Shown here piece by piece: positions 8,540-15,559 of a DNA stretch of 28,959 nt. The DNA lies in assembly GCA_020432595.1 (NCBI GenBank), contig JAGQGA010000008.1:1-28959 (forward strand). Direction: 5' to 3'. The notes under the pieces were generated by a model. The model saw nothing but the letters and a program-made list of their open reading frames with translations, did not search any database and was not told the DNA's origin. Source of the stretch: Anaerolineales bacterium (GTDB lineage: Bacteria; Chloroflexota; Anaerolineae; Promineifilales; Promineifilaceae). The first letter of the stretch is position 1. Every line of letters starts with the position of its first letter. A program made the translations under genes and the position numbers.

Positions 8540-8590
8540 CATCAAGAAAGGGTGAGGAGGGGGAAAACGGCCGTTTTCCCCCTCAACATG
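8540..8590. repeat. Palindromic intergenic repeat, copy 2 of 3
   Basis: CATCAAGAAAGGGTGAGG followed by a 28-bp perfect palindrome centred on ACGGCCGT (8557-8584) and then CAACATGG. It lies between the higB promoter and the 3' end of the lactonase-like gene (stop at 8678). It therefore bounds higBA on one side and the lactonase gene on the other. A degenerate parS-like sequence (13 of 16) lies nearby at 8657-8672 but is not called. Confidence 0.8.
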
Positions 8591-8677
8591 GAAGCCAGCA
8601 TTCGCTCTGTCACTTGGTGAAACGGCTGTACCATCATCATCTATCTATATCGGGGCTGTTTCACGTTACACGATGCT

Positions 8678-9382
8678 TTACTCGTAAAACTCCGGTACTT
8701 TTTTGAGTGTTTCCCATTGCTCACTGTCGTGACCGAAAATCACCAGCTCAATATGCTCCCGTTCGACTAGATCAAGCAGTTTGATCGTACTTGCCCGGAT
8801 CGCTTCCGCATCCGGGTTACGGTCGTCATCCTGCTCTGCACGGGTAAAGCCCTCGGCGAAAGGCACTGCGTCAATCGGCAATAATATCGCCCCCATTTTA
8901 GGCAAATGCACCAGCACCGATTGATGTCCCGCTACATGCCCGCTTGTCTCAATCAGCTCCAGCCCTGGCAGTAGTGCCGTATCTCCGTCCACCAGTCGAA
9001 TGCGGTCTGTTGGTTGATCCCACTGAGGGCGATTGGCTGCAAAACGTGGGTTGCTCGCCGCTTCCAAATGATGCTCACGCTGAACAACATAGTGCGCTTT
9101 TGTGAATGCCGCATGTCTGCCGGCATGGTCAATATCGTAATGTGTCGAAATGACGGTATCAATATCGTCCGGTTGAATACCAATGCTTGCCAACTGCTCG
9201 ATAACGTCGCGCCCGTTCTCGAAGTCCGATCCTTCTTCGGGGATCATCTCTGGAAGGCCACTATCAATCAGAATATTCTTGCCATCACTCGTTTGCACTA
9301 GATAGCACACAATCGGAATCCCATATTCCGGCATAATCCCAACTTGCATCAGGTATAAACGCTGCGGAGCAGTCTGGCTCAT
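8678..9382 (-). CDS. Metallo-beta-lactamase-fold hydrolase, N-acyl-homoserine-lactonase-like
   Basis: A 234-residue enzyme. I take the ATG at 9382 because GGGAG lies 6 nt upstream; the ATG at 9388 abuts that site. The N-terminal strands ILIDSGLPEMIPEEG, the metal motif HYDIDHAGRH (81-90), TSGHVAGHQS (third metal His), PIDAV (bridging Asp) and the final FGHDSEQW all align in order with AHL lactonases such as AiiA/AttM, and so does the length. The usual HxHxDH has Asp83 at its second ligand position, so activity or metal preference may differ. Known role: hydrolysis of lactones, often quorum-quenching; the substrate here is not proven. No signal peptide. The gene lacks ACGGCCGT and is flanked by copies 2 and 3 of the 50-bp repeat. 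Confidence 0.8.
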   Translation of the reverse strand: MSQTAPQRLYLMQVGIMPEYGIPIVCYLVQTSDGKNILIDSGLPEMIPEEGSDFENGRDVIEQLASIGIQPDDIDTVISTHYDIDHAGRHAAFTKAHYVVQREHHLEAASNPRFAANRPQWDQPTDRIRLVDGDTALLPGLELIETSGHVAGHQSVLVHLPKMGAILLPIDAVPFAEGFTRAEQDDDRNPDAEAIRASTIKLLDLVEREHIELVIFGHDSEQWETLKKVPEFYE

Positions 9383-9632
9383 AATCATCTCCCGATAAAA
9401 ATAGAATATGTATATTTATGACCATCACGCATTTCATGCGTGCCAAAGATTGATTTCACCGTATGAAATGGGCATAGTCGTTTCCCTAAAATTAGAACAT
9501 CCGGCCTACTATCTGTCAATACTAAATGTGCTTCAACAGCCATGATCTGCGGACTATACATCTGCACAAATAGATGCCGCACAACCACTGAACATAAATC
9601 AAGTCATTTTGCGATAGGTGAAACGGTACTAT

Positions 9633-9680
9633 CATCAAGAAAGGGTAGGTAGGGGAAAAACGGCCGTTTTTTCCTCCACC
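9633..9680. repeat. Palindromic intergenic repeat, copy 3 of 3, forming the 3' end of the SPFH gene
   Basis: CATCAAGAAAGGGTAGGTAGG followed by AAAAACGGCCGTTTTTT. On the - strand it encodes the last residues (EKTAVFPLPTLS) and the TGA of the SPFH gene, so here the repeat has become coding. It is in the same orientation as copies 1 and 2. Confidence 0.75.
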
Positions 9681-10474
9681 ATTCCCGGATAATACAGTGC
9701 TACCCCGTGCTGCCCCAGGGCGTGGATACGCTCTAGCTCCAGCAGCCGCTGCACCTCGGCATCCGAAAAGCGGCTGATGACCTGCTGGAAACGGGAGAGT
9801 GCCTGCACCTCATTTTCCGTTTGCAGGCGACGCTCCTCCGCCGCTTCCAACGCCTTTCGCACCGGTGCGGGCATCGCAATCGCCCCAATCATCACCCGCG
9901 ACACCTCAAAGCCGGAATCGGCCAGCCGCTCGGCCAAACATTGGCGCAGCTCCCGCTCCAGCCGTTTGTGGCTGCCCGGCTGCACTAACTGCGCCACGGT
10001 ATGGTCGCCCAGAACGTGCTGCAGGCAGTTGCCCATGTGCTTTGTCACCACTGAAGCTGCCTTGGTGGGCAGCGACCGCGCCAGCTTGGCCTGTTTGTCG
10101 GCGGCAATGCGGAACGGGTTGAGGGTGTAGGAAACCGTCCAGGCAACATCCAGGGCAATGCCTCCGCTGGTTTGCACCCCGCTGGTGCGGTCGCTGGCGG
10201 AGCCGGAGGTGAGAGGAATGGTGGCCTGCACCTGTTCCACAAAGGGTGCCAGCCGATGGCGACCGCTGGGCAAGAAGCGGACAAACTGTTTTTTGTGGGT
10301 GTTGTAAACGACACCCGCTTCGAGTTCGGGGATTTGCACCTGACCCCACATCATGAGTACCCAATAAATGGCGAAAAGGCAGGAAAGAAGGGTAAGAAGG
10401 AGAATGGCCGTTAAACCCCACTGCCAGCTAACCCAAACAAAAAGCAAACTGGTTGCCATCACTATCTTTTGCAT
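9635..10474 (-). CDS. SPFH/band-7 (stomatin/prohibitin-like) membrane protein
   Basis: A 279-residue protein starting MQKIVMATSLLF. The ATG at 10474 has AAGGAG 7 nt upstream; the longer frame to 10522 does not. Two closely spaced hydrophobic segments (about 1-18 and 20-42) precede a PHB domain (about 45-215). Recognisable features are QIPELEAGVVYNTHKKQFVRFLPSG, the strand IALDVAWTVSYTLNPF, LADSGFEVSRVMIGAIAMPAPVRKALEAAEERR and a helical C-terminal region. Known role: SPFH proteins oligomerise on membranes and organise microdomains or proteases; no partner NfeD-type or FtsH gene is adjacent. The last dozen residues come from the intergenic repeat. A perfect consensus promoter lies upstream. 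Confidence 0.8.
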   Translation of the reverse strand: MQKIVMATSLLFVWVSWQWGLTAILLLTLLSCLFAIYWVLMMWGQVQIPELEAGVVYNTHKKQFVRFLPSGRHRLAPFVEQVQATIPLTSGSASDRTSGVQTSGGIALDVAWTVSYTLNPFRIAADKQAKLARSLPTKAASVVTKHMGNCLQHVLGDHTVAQLVQPGSHKRLERELRQCLAERLADSGFEVSRVMIGAIAMPAPVRKALEAAEERRLQTENEVQALSRFQQVISRFSDAEVQRLLELERIHALGQHGVALYYPGMVEEKTAVFPLPTLS

Positions 10475-10566
10475 GATTATGCTCCTTAGGTGAGAATGCA
10501 GACAAGCGGGGATGAGAAGCAAATGGTATGGCTTGTCTGGTTTCTTGCTCGTTTAGTGTTCCTTGT

Positions 10567-10578
10567 ACACTTTGTCAA
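10567..10578 (-). promoter_or_regulatory. Second copy of the promoter 12-mer, possible operator
   Basis: TTGACAAAGTGT on the - strand, identical to 10604-10615, 37 bp away. No -10 box follows it at a suitable distance, so it is unlikely to be a second promoter. A regulator bound to both copies would cover the -35 box and the start site. The binding protein is unknown. Confidence 0.4.
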
Positions 10579-10586
10579 TGACGGGC

Positions 10587-10615
10587 ATTATAGTGTTGTT
10601 TTCACACTTTGTCAA
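10587..10615 (-). promoter_or_regulatory. Consensus sigma-70 promoter of the SPFH gene
   Basis: On the - strand TTGACA (10610-10615), 17 bp, TATAAT (10587-10592): a perfect match in both boxes and spacing. It is 110 bp upstream of the SPFH ATG. The 12-mer that contains the -35 box, TTGACAAAGTGT, is exactly repeated at 10567-10578, around the predicted start point. Confidence 0.8.
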
Positions 10616-10791
10616 CAAGTAACTCATTGGCGCAGGGCAAGGCGGCAAACTTGCCCTACAACGTTGGTCAAGATGGCAAAAGAGGGTCAAAGCCTCAAAT
10701 ATTTTTTATGAGCTACTCACAAAAAATTGCTGGCTAGAACATTCGATCTTTCGGATAGACGTGATTTTTAGGCATAGAACCGAGGTAAACC

Positions 10792-11370
10792 ATGATATCT
10801 CTTTTACAGCGCGGTGACTACCGCATTTTTGTGGGGGCATTTCCCACGGGGGAATTGGCCGATGAAATTCAGGCAGTGCGGGAGCGATATGACCGCAAAA
10901 CGGCGCGGATTACGCCGCCGCATGTGACGCTGGCGGGGACGTATTGGCGGGTGGGCGAAGCGGTTTTGGGGAGCGAAACGGCCGTTATTGACCATCTCCA
11001 CGCCATTTGCAGGCAAATACGGCCGTTTTCGCTCATTTTGGGCGGTATTCGCACCTTTGGCTGGCGCGTGGCCTATTTGGACGTGGAGCCAACGAAAGAA
11101 CTCCGAACCGTGCGACGAACGCTTGTTCAATCTTTAGGTCAGGACAAGCACAGGCAGTTCAATGCCCATTTGACATTGGCGATGCGGCTGAACAAGGATG
11201 CAATGCAAACGATGGTGGCAGAGATGCAGCAGACGGAGTGGGAAAACGGCCGTTTTGTTGCCCCCATCACCCATTTGCATCTGATGCAGCGGGGTGCCAA
11301 TGACCCGGCCTGGCGCGAAATCGGCCGTTTTGCGTTGGCAGAAGATAGGTGCGCGGATGACGCTGTTTAA
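10792..11370 (+). CDS. 2'-5' RNA ligase-like 2H phosphoesterase
   Basis: A 192-residue protein with the two H-x-T/S-x motifs that define the family: PPHVTLAG (about 42-49) and NAHLTLAM (about 124-131). YRIFVGAFPTGELADEI near the N-terminus and the spacing fit the LigT/2H fold. Known role: hydrolysis or ligation of 2',3'-cyclic or 2'-5' phosphodiesters in RNA or nucleotides; the actual substrate is unknown. The ATG at 10792 follows GAGGT with a 5-6 nt gap. It is divergent from the SPFH gene and convergent with the EamA gene. Three ACGGCCGT motifs inside mark it as resident. Confidence 0.8.
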   Translation: MISLLQRGDYRIFVGAFPTGELADEIQAVRERYDRKTARITPPHVTLAGTYWRVGEAVLGSETAVIDHLHAICRQIRPFSLILGGIRTFGWRVAYLDVEPTKELRTVRRTLVQSLGQDKHRQFNAHLTLAMRLNKDAMQTMVAEMQQTEWENGRFVAPITHLHLMQRGANDPAWREIGRFALAEDRCADDAV

Positions 11371-11371
11371 G

Positions 11372-11421
11372 GCGGATTTTCGCTGATAAGAAAAAATGCG
11401 CCTACATCAGCAAAAATCCGC
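11372..11421. terminator. Stem-loop between convergent genes
   Basis: Arms 11372-11387 (GCGGATTTTCGCTGAT) and 11406-11421 pair at 15 of 16 positions with an 18-nt loop. It begins 1 nt after the 2H phosphoesterase stop and lies before the EamA stop at 11459, so it could terminate both transcripts. No strong T-tract follows, so it may instead be a repeat remnant of the GCGGAT type also seen near 17270. Confidence 0.55.
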
Positions 11422-11458
11422 GTTATCCGCGCATCTATTATCAACCCAACTCATTGCT

Positions 11459-12391
11459 CTATCGCACCCGGTCAATGGCGCGAAGAGATTCGCCTGCGAC
11501 GGTGCGGGGGCGGCGGCGTTGGTTGAGGATAAAGATGCCCACGACAATGAGCAGTGCGCCCCACAGCATCCCCACAGTAAACGTTTCGCCGAGCAGCAAA
11601 ATGCCGCCGATGTTGGTGATGATGGGAACTACGTAGGCGGTCATGGCGGAGGCCGTTGCCCCAAAACGCTTGATGATGTAGAAAGCAAGCATCATCCCGC
11701 CAAAGGTGCCCATGAGGGAAGCATAGCCCAGCGCACCATAGCCAGTGGAGGTAACGGCCGTTAAATCAAACCCCACCAGCAGCAGCGACAGCGGCATGAC
11801 GGCCAGTGCCGCCGCCAACATGCGAATGCTGGCAACGTCAAAGGCATCAAATGTTCGCATGTACTTGCGAGCGTAGACGGTGGAACTGCTACCCAGCAGG
11901 ATGGAGGTGAACATAAGAATGTAGCCAATTGGATTGGCTTTAGCAACATCGGCCAGCCCGGTTTCGCCGCGCACGGTCAGCAGAGCCGTGCCGCTGAGAG
12001 CCAAAACGATGCCCACAATCTTGCGCGTGTTGAGCTTTTCGTCGTGGAGGAAAAAGTGCGCCAGCAGCACGGTGATGGCTGGGTTGATGGTGATGAGAAT
12101 AGAGGCCATGCCGCTGGAAAGGTAGGTGAGGGCGGTGACGATGGAGGTCATGGGAACGGCCGTTCCGATCACCCCTAGCAGCAGCGCATGTTGCCAGACG
12201 TTGCGGTCGCGTGACCAGGCGCGGTTGGCGGAGAATTGGTAGATGGTGGCGTGGGCCAGGGCGGCAAGGGAAAGTCGCAGGCCAATGTAGGTGGCAGGGG
12301 CAAATTGGCCGACGCTAAAGCGGGAGGCGACGAGGGTGGAGCCGTACATAAAGCCCAGTAAAACGATGTAGGGTAATGCTTGTGATGTCAT
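11459..12391 (-). CDS. EamA/DMT-superfamily membrane exporter
   Basis: A 310-residue inner-membrane protein with about ten hydrophobic segments in two EamA halves. The first runs from about 5 to 140 (FMYGSTLVASRFSVGQFAPATYIGLRLSLAALA ... LTYLSSGMASILITINPAITVLLAHFFLHDEKL). The second runs from about 152 to 295 (GYASLMGTFGGMMLAFYIIKRFGATASAMTAYVVPIITNIGGILLLGE). The conserved P-E pair at the end of each half (HDEKL, LGETFT) is present. Known role: drug/metabolite transport; the substrate is unknown. Start ATG 12391 with GAGGA upstream. That Shine-Dalgarno lies inside a perfect 13-bp inverted repeat, so expression is probably regulated. Confidence 0.85.
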   Translation of the reverse strand: MTSQALPYIVLLGFMYGSTLVASRFSVGQFAPATYIGLRLSLAALAHATIYQFSANRAWSRDRNVWQHALLLGVIGTAVPMTSIVTALTYLSSGMASILITINPAITVLLAHFFLHDEKLNTRKIVGIVLALSGTALLTVRGETGLADVAKANPIGYILMFTSILLGSSSTVYARKYMRTFDAFDVASIRMLAAALAVMPLSLLLVGFDLTAVTSTGYGALGYASLMGTFGGMMLAFYIIKRFGATASAMTAYVVPIITNIGGILLLGETFTVGMLWGALLIVVGIFILNQRRRPRTVAGESLRAIDRVR

Positions 12392-12393
12392 AA

Positions 12394-12425
12394 AATCCTC
12401 ATTAGATGGTTGTCTAATGAGGATT
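12394..12425 (-). promoter_or_regulatory. Perfect 13-bp inverted repeat enclosing the EamA ribosome-binding site
   Basis: Arms 12394-12406 and 12413-12425 pair perfectly with a 6-nt loop. The gene-proximal arm contains the GAGG ribosome site, 2 nt from the ATG. In RNA it would hide the site; in DNA it resembles a dimeric repressor operator. A TATAAT on the - strand (12423-12428) overlaps the distal arm, which favours the operator reading. No clear -35 box is visible. Confidence 0.65.
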
Positions 12426-12435
12426 ATAGCGGAGT

Positions 12436-12505
12436 TTGGGGATTGGGGGATTGGAGATTGGGGATTAGGAGGCTGGGAGGCTTACTTTCTCAATCTCCCA
12501 ATCTC
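12436..12505. repeat. Period-8 GATTGGGG/GAGATTGG repeat cluster
   Basis: Degenerate tandem octamers on the + strand (12436-12475), followed by the complementary form TCAATCTCCCAATCTC (about 12489-12504). They can pair, and are related to 6274-6313 and 22690-22740. The cluster supplies the last codons (EIEKVSLPAS region) of the DUF1361 gene. Confidence 0.6.
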
Positions 12506-13136
12506 TTCTTTTTTTGAAGCAGGTATAGCTGATGAGCAAAATAATTGTTAGCAGCAAGGTGACGGCTGCGGTGTGCTGGGCGTGGATGGGGTTGGCGAGG
12601 GTGTGGGAAAGGTGGGAGAGAACGGCCGTTGGTTGCAGCAGCATGTCCCAACTGTTCCAACGCCAGAAGCGACCCATGTAAACGCCAAAGCTGCTGAGGC
12701 TAAGGGTGGTGAAGACGAAAAACCAGCCCCAAAAACGGCCGTTTTCCCTCGCCACCAGCCGATGCAACCAGTCGAGCGACAGCAACCCCACATACAATCC
12801 AGCCAAGGCGAAGGCCAACAGCAGCAGGAAGTCAAACCAAATTGGCACGCCGCCACGCTGCCGCAGGTGAATAAAGTCTGTCAGAATGTAGGGAGCGTTG
12901 GGGAAGAAGAGGAGCCAGAGGGTGGTGCAGAGGAGGGAAAACGGCCGTTTTTCCCACCACCGCCACGCCATTGCCGCAAACAGCAGCGGCAGCCAGGCCA
13001 AAAACAAATTCCACACCACAAAGTCGAAAGTGAAGTTACCTACCGCCAGCCAGCGACCTGCAAACAGCAGCACCGCCAGCAGCGACCCGGCTACTCCCCA
13101 AAGAACTAGTTTAATTTCGTTTTGTTTGTGTAACAT
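12465..13136 (-). CDS. DUF1361-family integral membrane protein
   Basis: A 223-residue protein with six or so membrane segments, taken from the ATG at 13136 (MLHKQNEIK). The upstream extension reads through a dispersed palindrome and is unlikely to be coding. The segment VVWNLFLAWLPLLFA, then LWLLFFPNAPYILTDFIHLRQRG and WFDFLLLLAFALAGLYVGLLSL, is the signature order of DUF1361; FPNAPYILTD is the most recognisable part. Function of the family is unknown. There is no clear Shine-Dalgarno. The C-terminus after about residue 213 is encoded by octamer-repeat DNA, so the natural end has been remodelled. It lies downstream of the DUF4173 gene on the same strand, separated by a palindrome. Confidence 0.75.
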   Translation of the reverse strand: MLHKQNEIKLVLWGVAGSLLAVLLFAGRWLAVGNFTFDFVVWNLFLAWLPLLFAAMAWRWWEKRPFSLLCTTLWLLFFPNAPYILTDFIHLRQRGGVPIWFDFLLLLAFALAGLYVGLLSLDWLHRLVARENGRFWGWFFVFTTLSLSSFGVYMGRFWRWNSWDMLLQPTAVLSHLSHTLANPIHAQHTAAVTLLLTIILLISYTCFKKRRDWEIEKVSLPAS

Positions 13137-13150
13137 GTGATGATGATGAC

Positions 13151-13178
13151 GTAGAGACGCAAAATCTTGCGTCTCTAC
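13151..13178. repeat. 28-bp palindrome, second dispersed copy
   Basis: GTAGAGACGCAA, 4-nt centre AATC, TTGCGTCTCTAC. It differs from 371-398 only at the centre. It sits between the DUF4173 stop (13186) and the DUF1361 start (13136), where it could attenuate read-through. Confidence 0.7.
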
Positions 13179-13185
13179 AGGGCAT

Positions 13186-14778
13186 TTAACGATTGCCCAA
13201 CACGAGATACGCCTGATGACGCGAGAGGTTGAAGCTGGGCCAGGTTGCCCAGCTTGTGGAAGCAAGCTGCTCCCGTCGGGCATCCAAGTTGCGGGACAAA
13301 ATGGTGGCGAGTGTTACTTGGCATTCGGGGAGAGCCTCCCCTTCGGCAGAAATAGAGTCACGCCCGCAGCTCCAGTCGGTGATGGTTTGGGGGTCGTGAG
13401 AAACGGCCGTTTCTGCCGCCAACAGCATCGGCACCGCATCAACCGACAGCCCCACCAAATAATAGACATCCAGTTCGCCCGTTTGCTCATAGTGCGCCAA
13501 ATTGCGCCGCACGATAAAAGCATCAAAGTTGAGCAGGTTGAGCGTGGCGATAAAGCCAATGACACACAGCAGCAGCCCCATGGCAAACCGCTCCGGCCGT
13601 CGCCACAGCGTCAGCAAAAACCAGCCCAGCAGCACCGCCAGCCAACCAATAAAAACAAAAACAATCAGCCGCAGGTCGGTATAGCCAAAGGTGGCCTCAT
13701 ACAGTGCCATGCGCCGCCACGCCGAAACCAGCATCACCAGCACAAAACCCACCATGAGGCTAGACAGGACGTTGAACCAGCCAATTTGCCGCTTGTTTTC
13801 CCGCCGCGCCAGCCAATTTAGCCCCAAAATCAGCCCCAGCGACAGCACCGCCACGACCACCAGCTCAAAAAAGCCGCGCCGCGCATATTCGGCATAGGTA
13901 AAGTCGCCAATGTTGCGCCGGCCGCCAAAGAGATAGGTGAACTGAACGGCCGTAAACAGCAAAAACAACCCATCCACCAGCCCCAACACCGTTGCCGTCT
14001 CCACAAACCCCAGCGGAAACCGCTGCCGCAGCCAATCGGCTCCCTTTTCAATGATGCCTCGGTCATCCACACTCAGCTTGTCGGCCTCGCGCCGCGCCAG
14101 CGCATAAACCAGCCCCCCCGCCACCAACCAGGCCATCACCAGCATAAACACCCCTTGCCCGATGAGGGATGCCAAGTTGGGCAAAAACTCAAACTGGAAA
14201 ATTGTTTCAATGACGTTGGCAAAGGCTAAATCGGCCGAGGATAGCAGGGCGGTAAAAACGGCAAGCACGGGCAGCGCCAGCAAAGCACCGCGCAGCAGCG
14301 GCAGCACATTTTGCCGCCCGCGAAGCTGCACCGCCTTCGTGTCAATGGCTTGGGCAAGCAGCAGCGTGTGGGCAACGGCATTGCCCGCCACCCGCAGCGG
14401 CAGCAGCGCCAACCCCAGCACGCTTAGGCTGCTCACCTGCCCGGCAGCGTAGAAAAAGGCGACGGAGGCCAGCAGGCAGAGGGTGGCGGCGGTGTTGAGA
14501 AAGGTGAGGAATGGGTTGGCGCGGATAAAGACCATGCTGGCGAAGAAGAGCAGGGGCAGGATGAGCCAGCGGTTGCGGGGGGTGAGGGAGAGAGAACGGC
14601 CGTTAATCCACAGCGAGACCAGCAGCAGCCCCACAAACAGCAGCACCGAAATGCCCAACTGCTGCCCATAAAAAAGCTGATCCGCCACCCATCCCAGCGC
14701 CAACGCCTGCCACAGCGTGCGCCGAGCCAGAGGCAAGTCAGGTTTATCGGATTTGGAAGGAGAAAGTGTGTTTTGCAT
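13186..14778 (-). CDS. DUF4153/DUF4173-type multi-pass membrane protein
   Basis: A 530-residue protein with roughly a dozen hydrophobic segments. Family marks are the loop LLSSADLAFANVIE (about 190-203) and the C-terminal block NLLNFDAFIVRRNLAHYEQTGELDVYYLVGLSVDAVPMLL, which matches the DUF4173 pattern of 'N-D-x-F-I-x-R-x-N-x-x-x-Y...L-D-x-x-Y-L...L-S-x-D-A-V-P'. Role unknown; envelope-associated. The start is 14778, with the ATG at 14781 also possible (AGG directly before it). Further upstream the frame runs through the 157-bp inverted-repeat element. It carries several ACGGCCGT motifs. The VanZ-like gene lies upstream on the same strand. Confidence 0.75.
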   Translation of the reverse strand: MQNTLSPSKSDKPDLPLARRTLWQALALGWVADQLFYGQQLGISVLLFVGLLLVSLWINGRSLSLTPRNRWLILPLLFFASMVFIRANPFLTFLNTAATLCLLASVAFFYAAGQVSSLSVLGLALLPLRVAGNAVAHTLLLAQAIDTKAVQLRGRQNVLPLLRGALLALPVLAVFTALLSSADLAFANVIETIFQFEFLPNLASLIGQGVFMLVMAWLVAGGLVYALARREADKLSVDDRGIIEKGADWLRQRFPLGFVETATVLGLVDGLFLLFTAVQFTYLFGGRRNIGDFTYAEYARRGFFELVVVAVLSLGLILGLNWLARRENKRQIGWFNVLSSLMVGFVLVMLVSAWRRMALYEATFGYTDLRLIVFVFIGWLAVLLGWFLLTLWRRPERFAMGLLLCVIGFIATLNLLNFDAFIVRRNLAHYEQTGELDVYYLVGLSVDAVPMLLAAETAVSHDPQTITDWSCGRDSISAEGEALPECQVTLATILSRNLDARREQLASTSWATWPSFNLSRHQAYLVLGNR

Positions 14779-14794
14779 CATCCTGAGCTTAATG

Positions 14795-14951
14795 GGACGC
14801 AGATTTACCTGATTTTCCTGATGAAATATCTCATCCAAAGACACAAAATCCGCCAAGTTTTCTCTTTGCGTCTTTGCGCCTTTGCGTGATTTTTCTTCCT
14901 GTTAGCCTCTAACCATTAGAATAATCAGGCAGATCAGGTAAATCTGCGTCC
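14795..14951. repeat. 157-bp MITE-like element with 28-bp terminal inverted repeats
   Basis: Ends 14795-14822 and 14924-14951 are inverted copies matching at 26 of 28 positions (they start GGACGCAGATTTACCTGAT). The interior holds period-8 units of the type TTTGCGTC (about 14870-14892) and no gene. It fills the whole gap between the VanZ-like stop and the DUF4173 start. Related GCAGATT/GCGGAT sequence occurs at about 17270-17350 inside the glycosyltransferase gene. Confidence 0.65.
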
Positions 14952-15358
14952 TATTTCTTTCTAAAAAACAAAAAAACGGCCGTTGCGCTGCATAAATCAA
15001 CTGCCAGATCAAACAGTTCGCCGCTGCTGAAGAAGTGGTGTTTGAAGGAAATGAGCTGCAACGCCTCCTGAGCCAAGCCGAGGGTGAGAATGAGGGCGTA
15101 GAAGAGAAACGGCCGTTTCCTCAACCCAGGGAAGAGGAGAAGAACGGCCGTTGCCAACAGCCCAAAAATAAACAGATGCCCCACCACGTGCGCTGCATCC
15201 GAGCGAAAAACCCACTCCAGCCCGCGCTCAAACGTGGGCGACACATCGGCCAGCCAGCCATAGGGGAACAACGCCCCACCCACCAGCCCGGCCAGCAGCA
15301 GCCACACCCAGCGGGGCTTGTTGAATACGTTGGTTGTAAAAGCTTGTTGTTTTAACAT
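14951..15358 (-). CDS. VanZ-like family membrane protein
   Basis: A 135-residue protein with four hydrophobic segments. The VanZ-like signature is visible: SDAAHVVGHLFIFGLLATAVLL (about 52-73), then LGLAQEALQLISFKHHFFSSGELFDLAVDLCSA with conserved Q-E and the D-L-x-x-D/N-x-x-G/S pattern. Known role: VanZ itself gives low-level teicoplanin resistance; most relatives are of unknown function. Start 15358 chosen since GAGGAG lies 5 nt before it; an ATG directly upstream at 15361 is alternative. Two ACGGCCGT motifs in the reading frame. The stop codon overlaps the end of the inverted-repeat element. Confidence 0.75.
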   Translation of the reverse strand: MLKQQAFTTNVFNKPRWVWLLLAGLVGGALFPYGWLADVSPTFERGLEWVFRSDAAHVVGHLFIFGLLATAVLLLFPGLRKRPFLFYALILTLGLAQEALQLISFKHHFFSSGELFDLAVDLCSATAVFLFFRKK

Positions 15359-15371
15359 CATCGCTCCTCAG

Positions 15372-15405
15372 AAAATGGGACACGGACGAACACGGACGAA
15401 CACGG
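15372..15405. repeat. Tandem decamer repeat
   Basis: Three near-perfect copies of ACGGACGAAC follow the VanZ-like start. The surrounding 15359-15559 contains no credible gene. A long + frame through it lacks a ribosome site and merely extends the DUF433 frame. Confidence 0.6.
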
Positions 15406-15559
15406 ACAAATCTGTGAAATCTGCGAAATCTTTGATTTTTATTCATCGTGGTGTGCCACTGTTCATGGCGTCTCCCTTGTTTTGCAATTTTTGCACGTGG
15501 TGCATGGTGGGTACACAAGGCATCATACGCACCACGCACCACGTTAAAGTCAGGATAGC

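Noticed and set aside
8657..8672. TGTTTCACGTTACACG as a second parS
   Set aside because: Only 13 of 16 positions match and the palindrome is broken in the right half; ParB sites usually tolerate few changes.
9385..9588. A - strand frame of 67 codons upstream of the lactonase-like gene, ending over its start
   Set aside because: No ribosome site, no recognisable motif; its end overlaps the Shine-Dalgarno and ATG of the lactonase gene. Could be a remnant, but unsupported.
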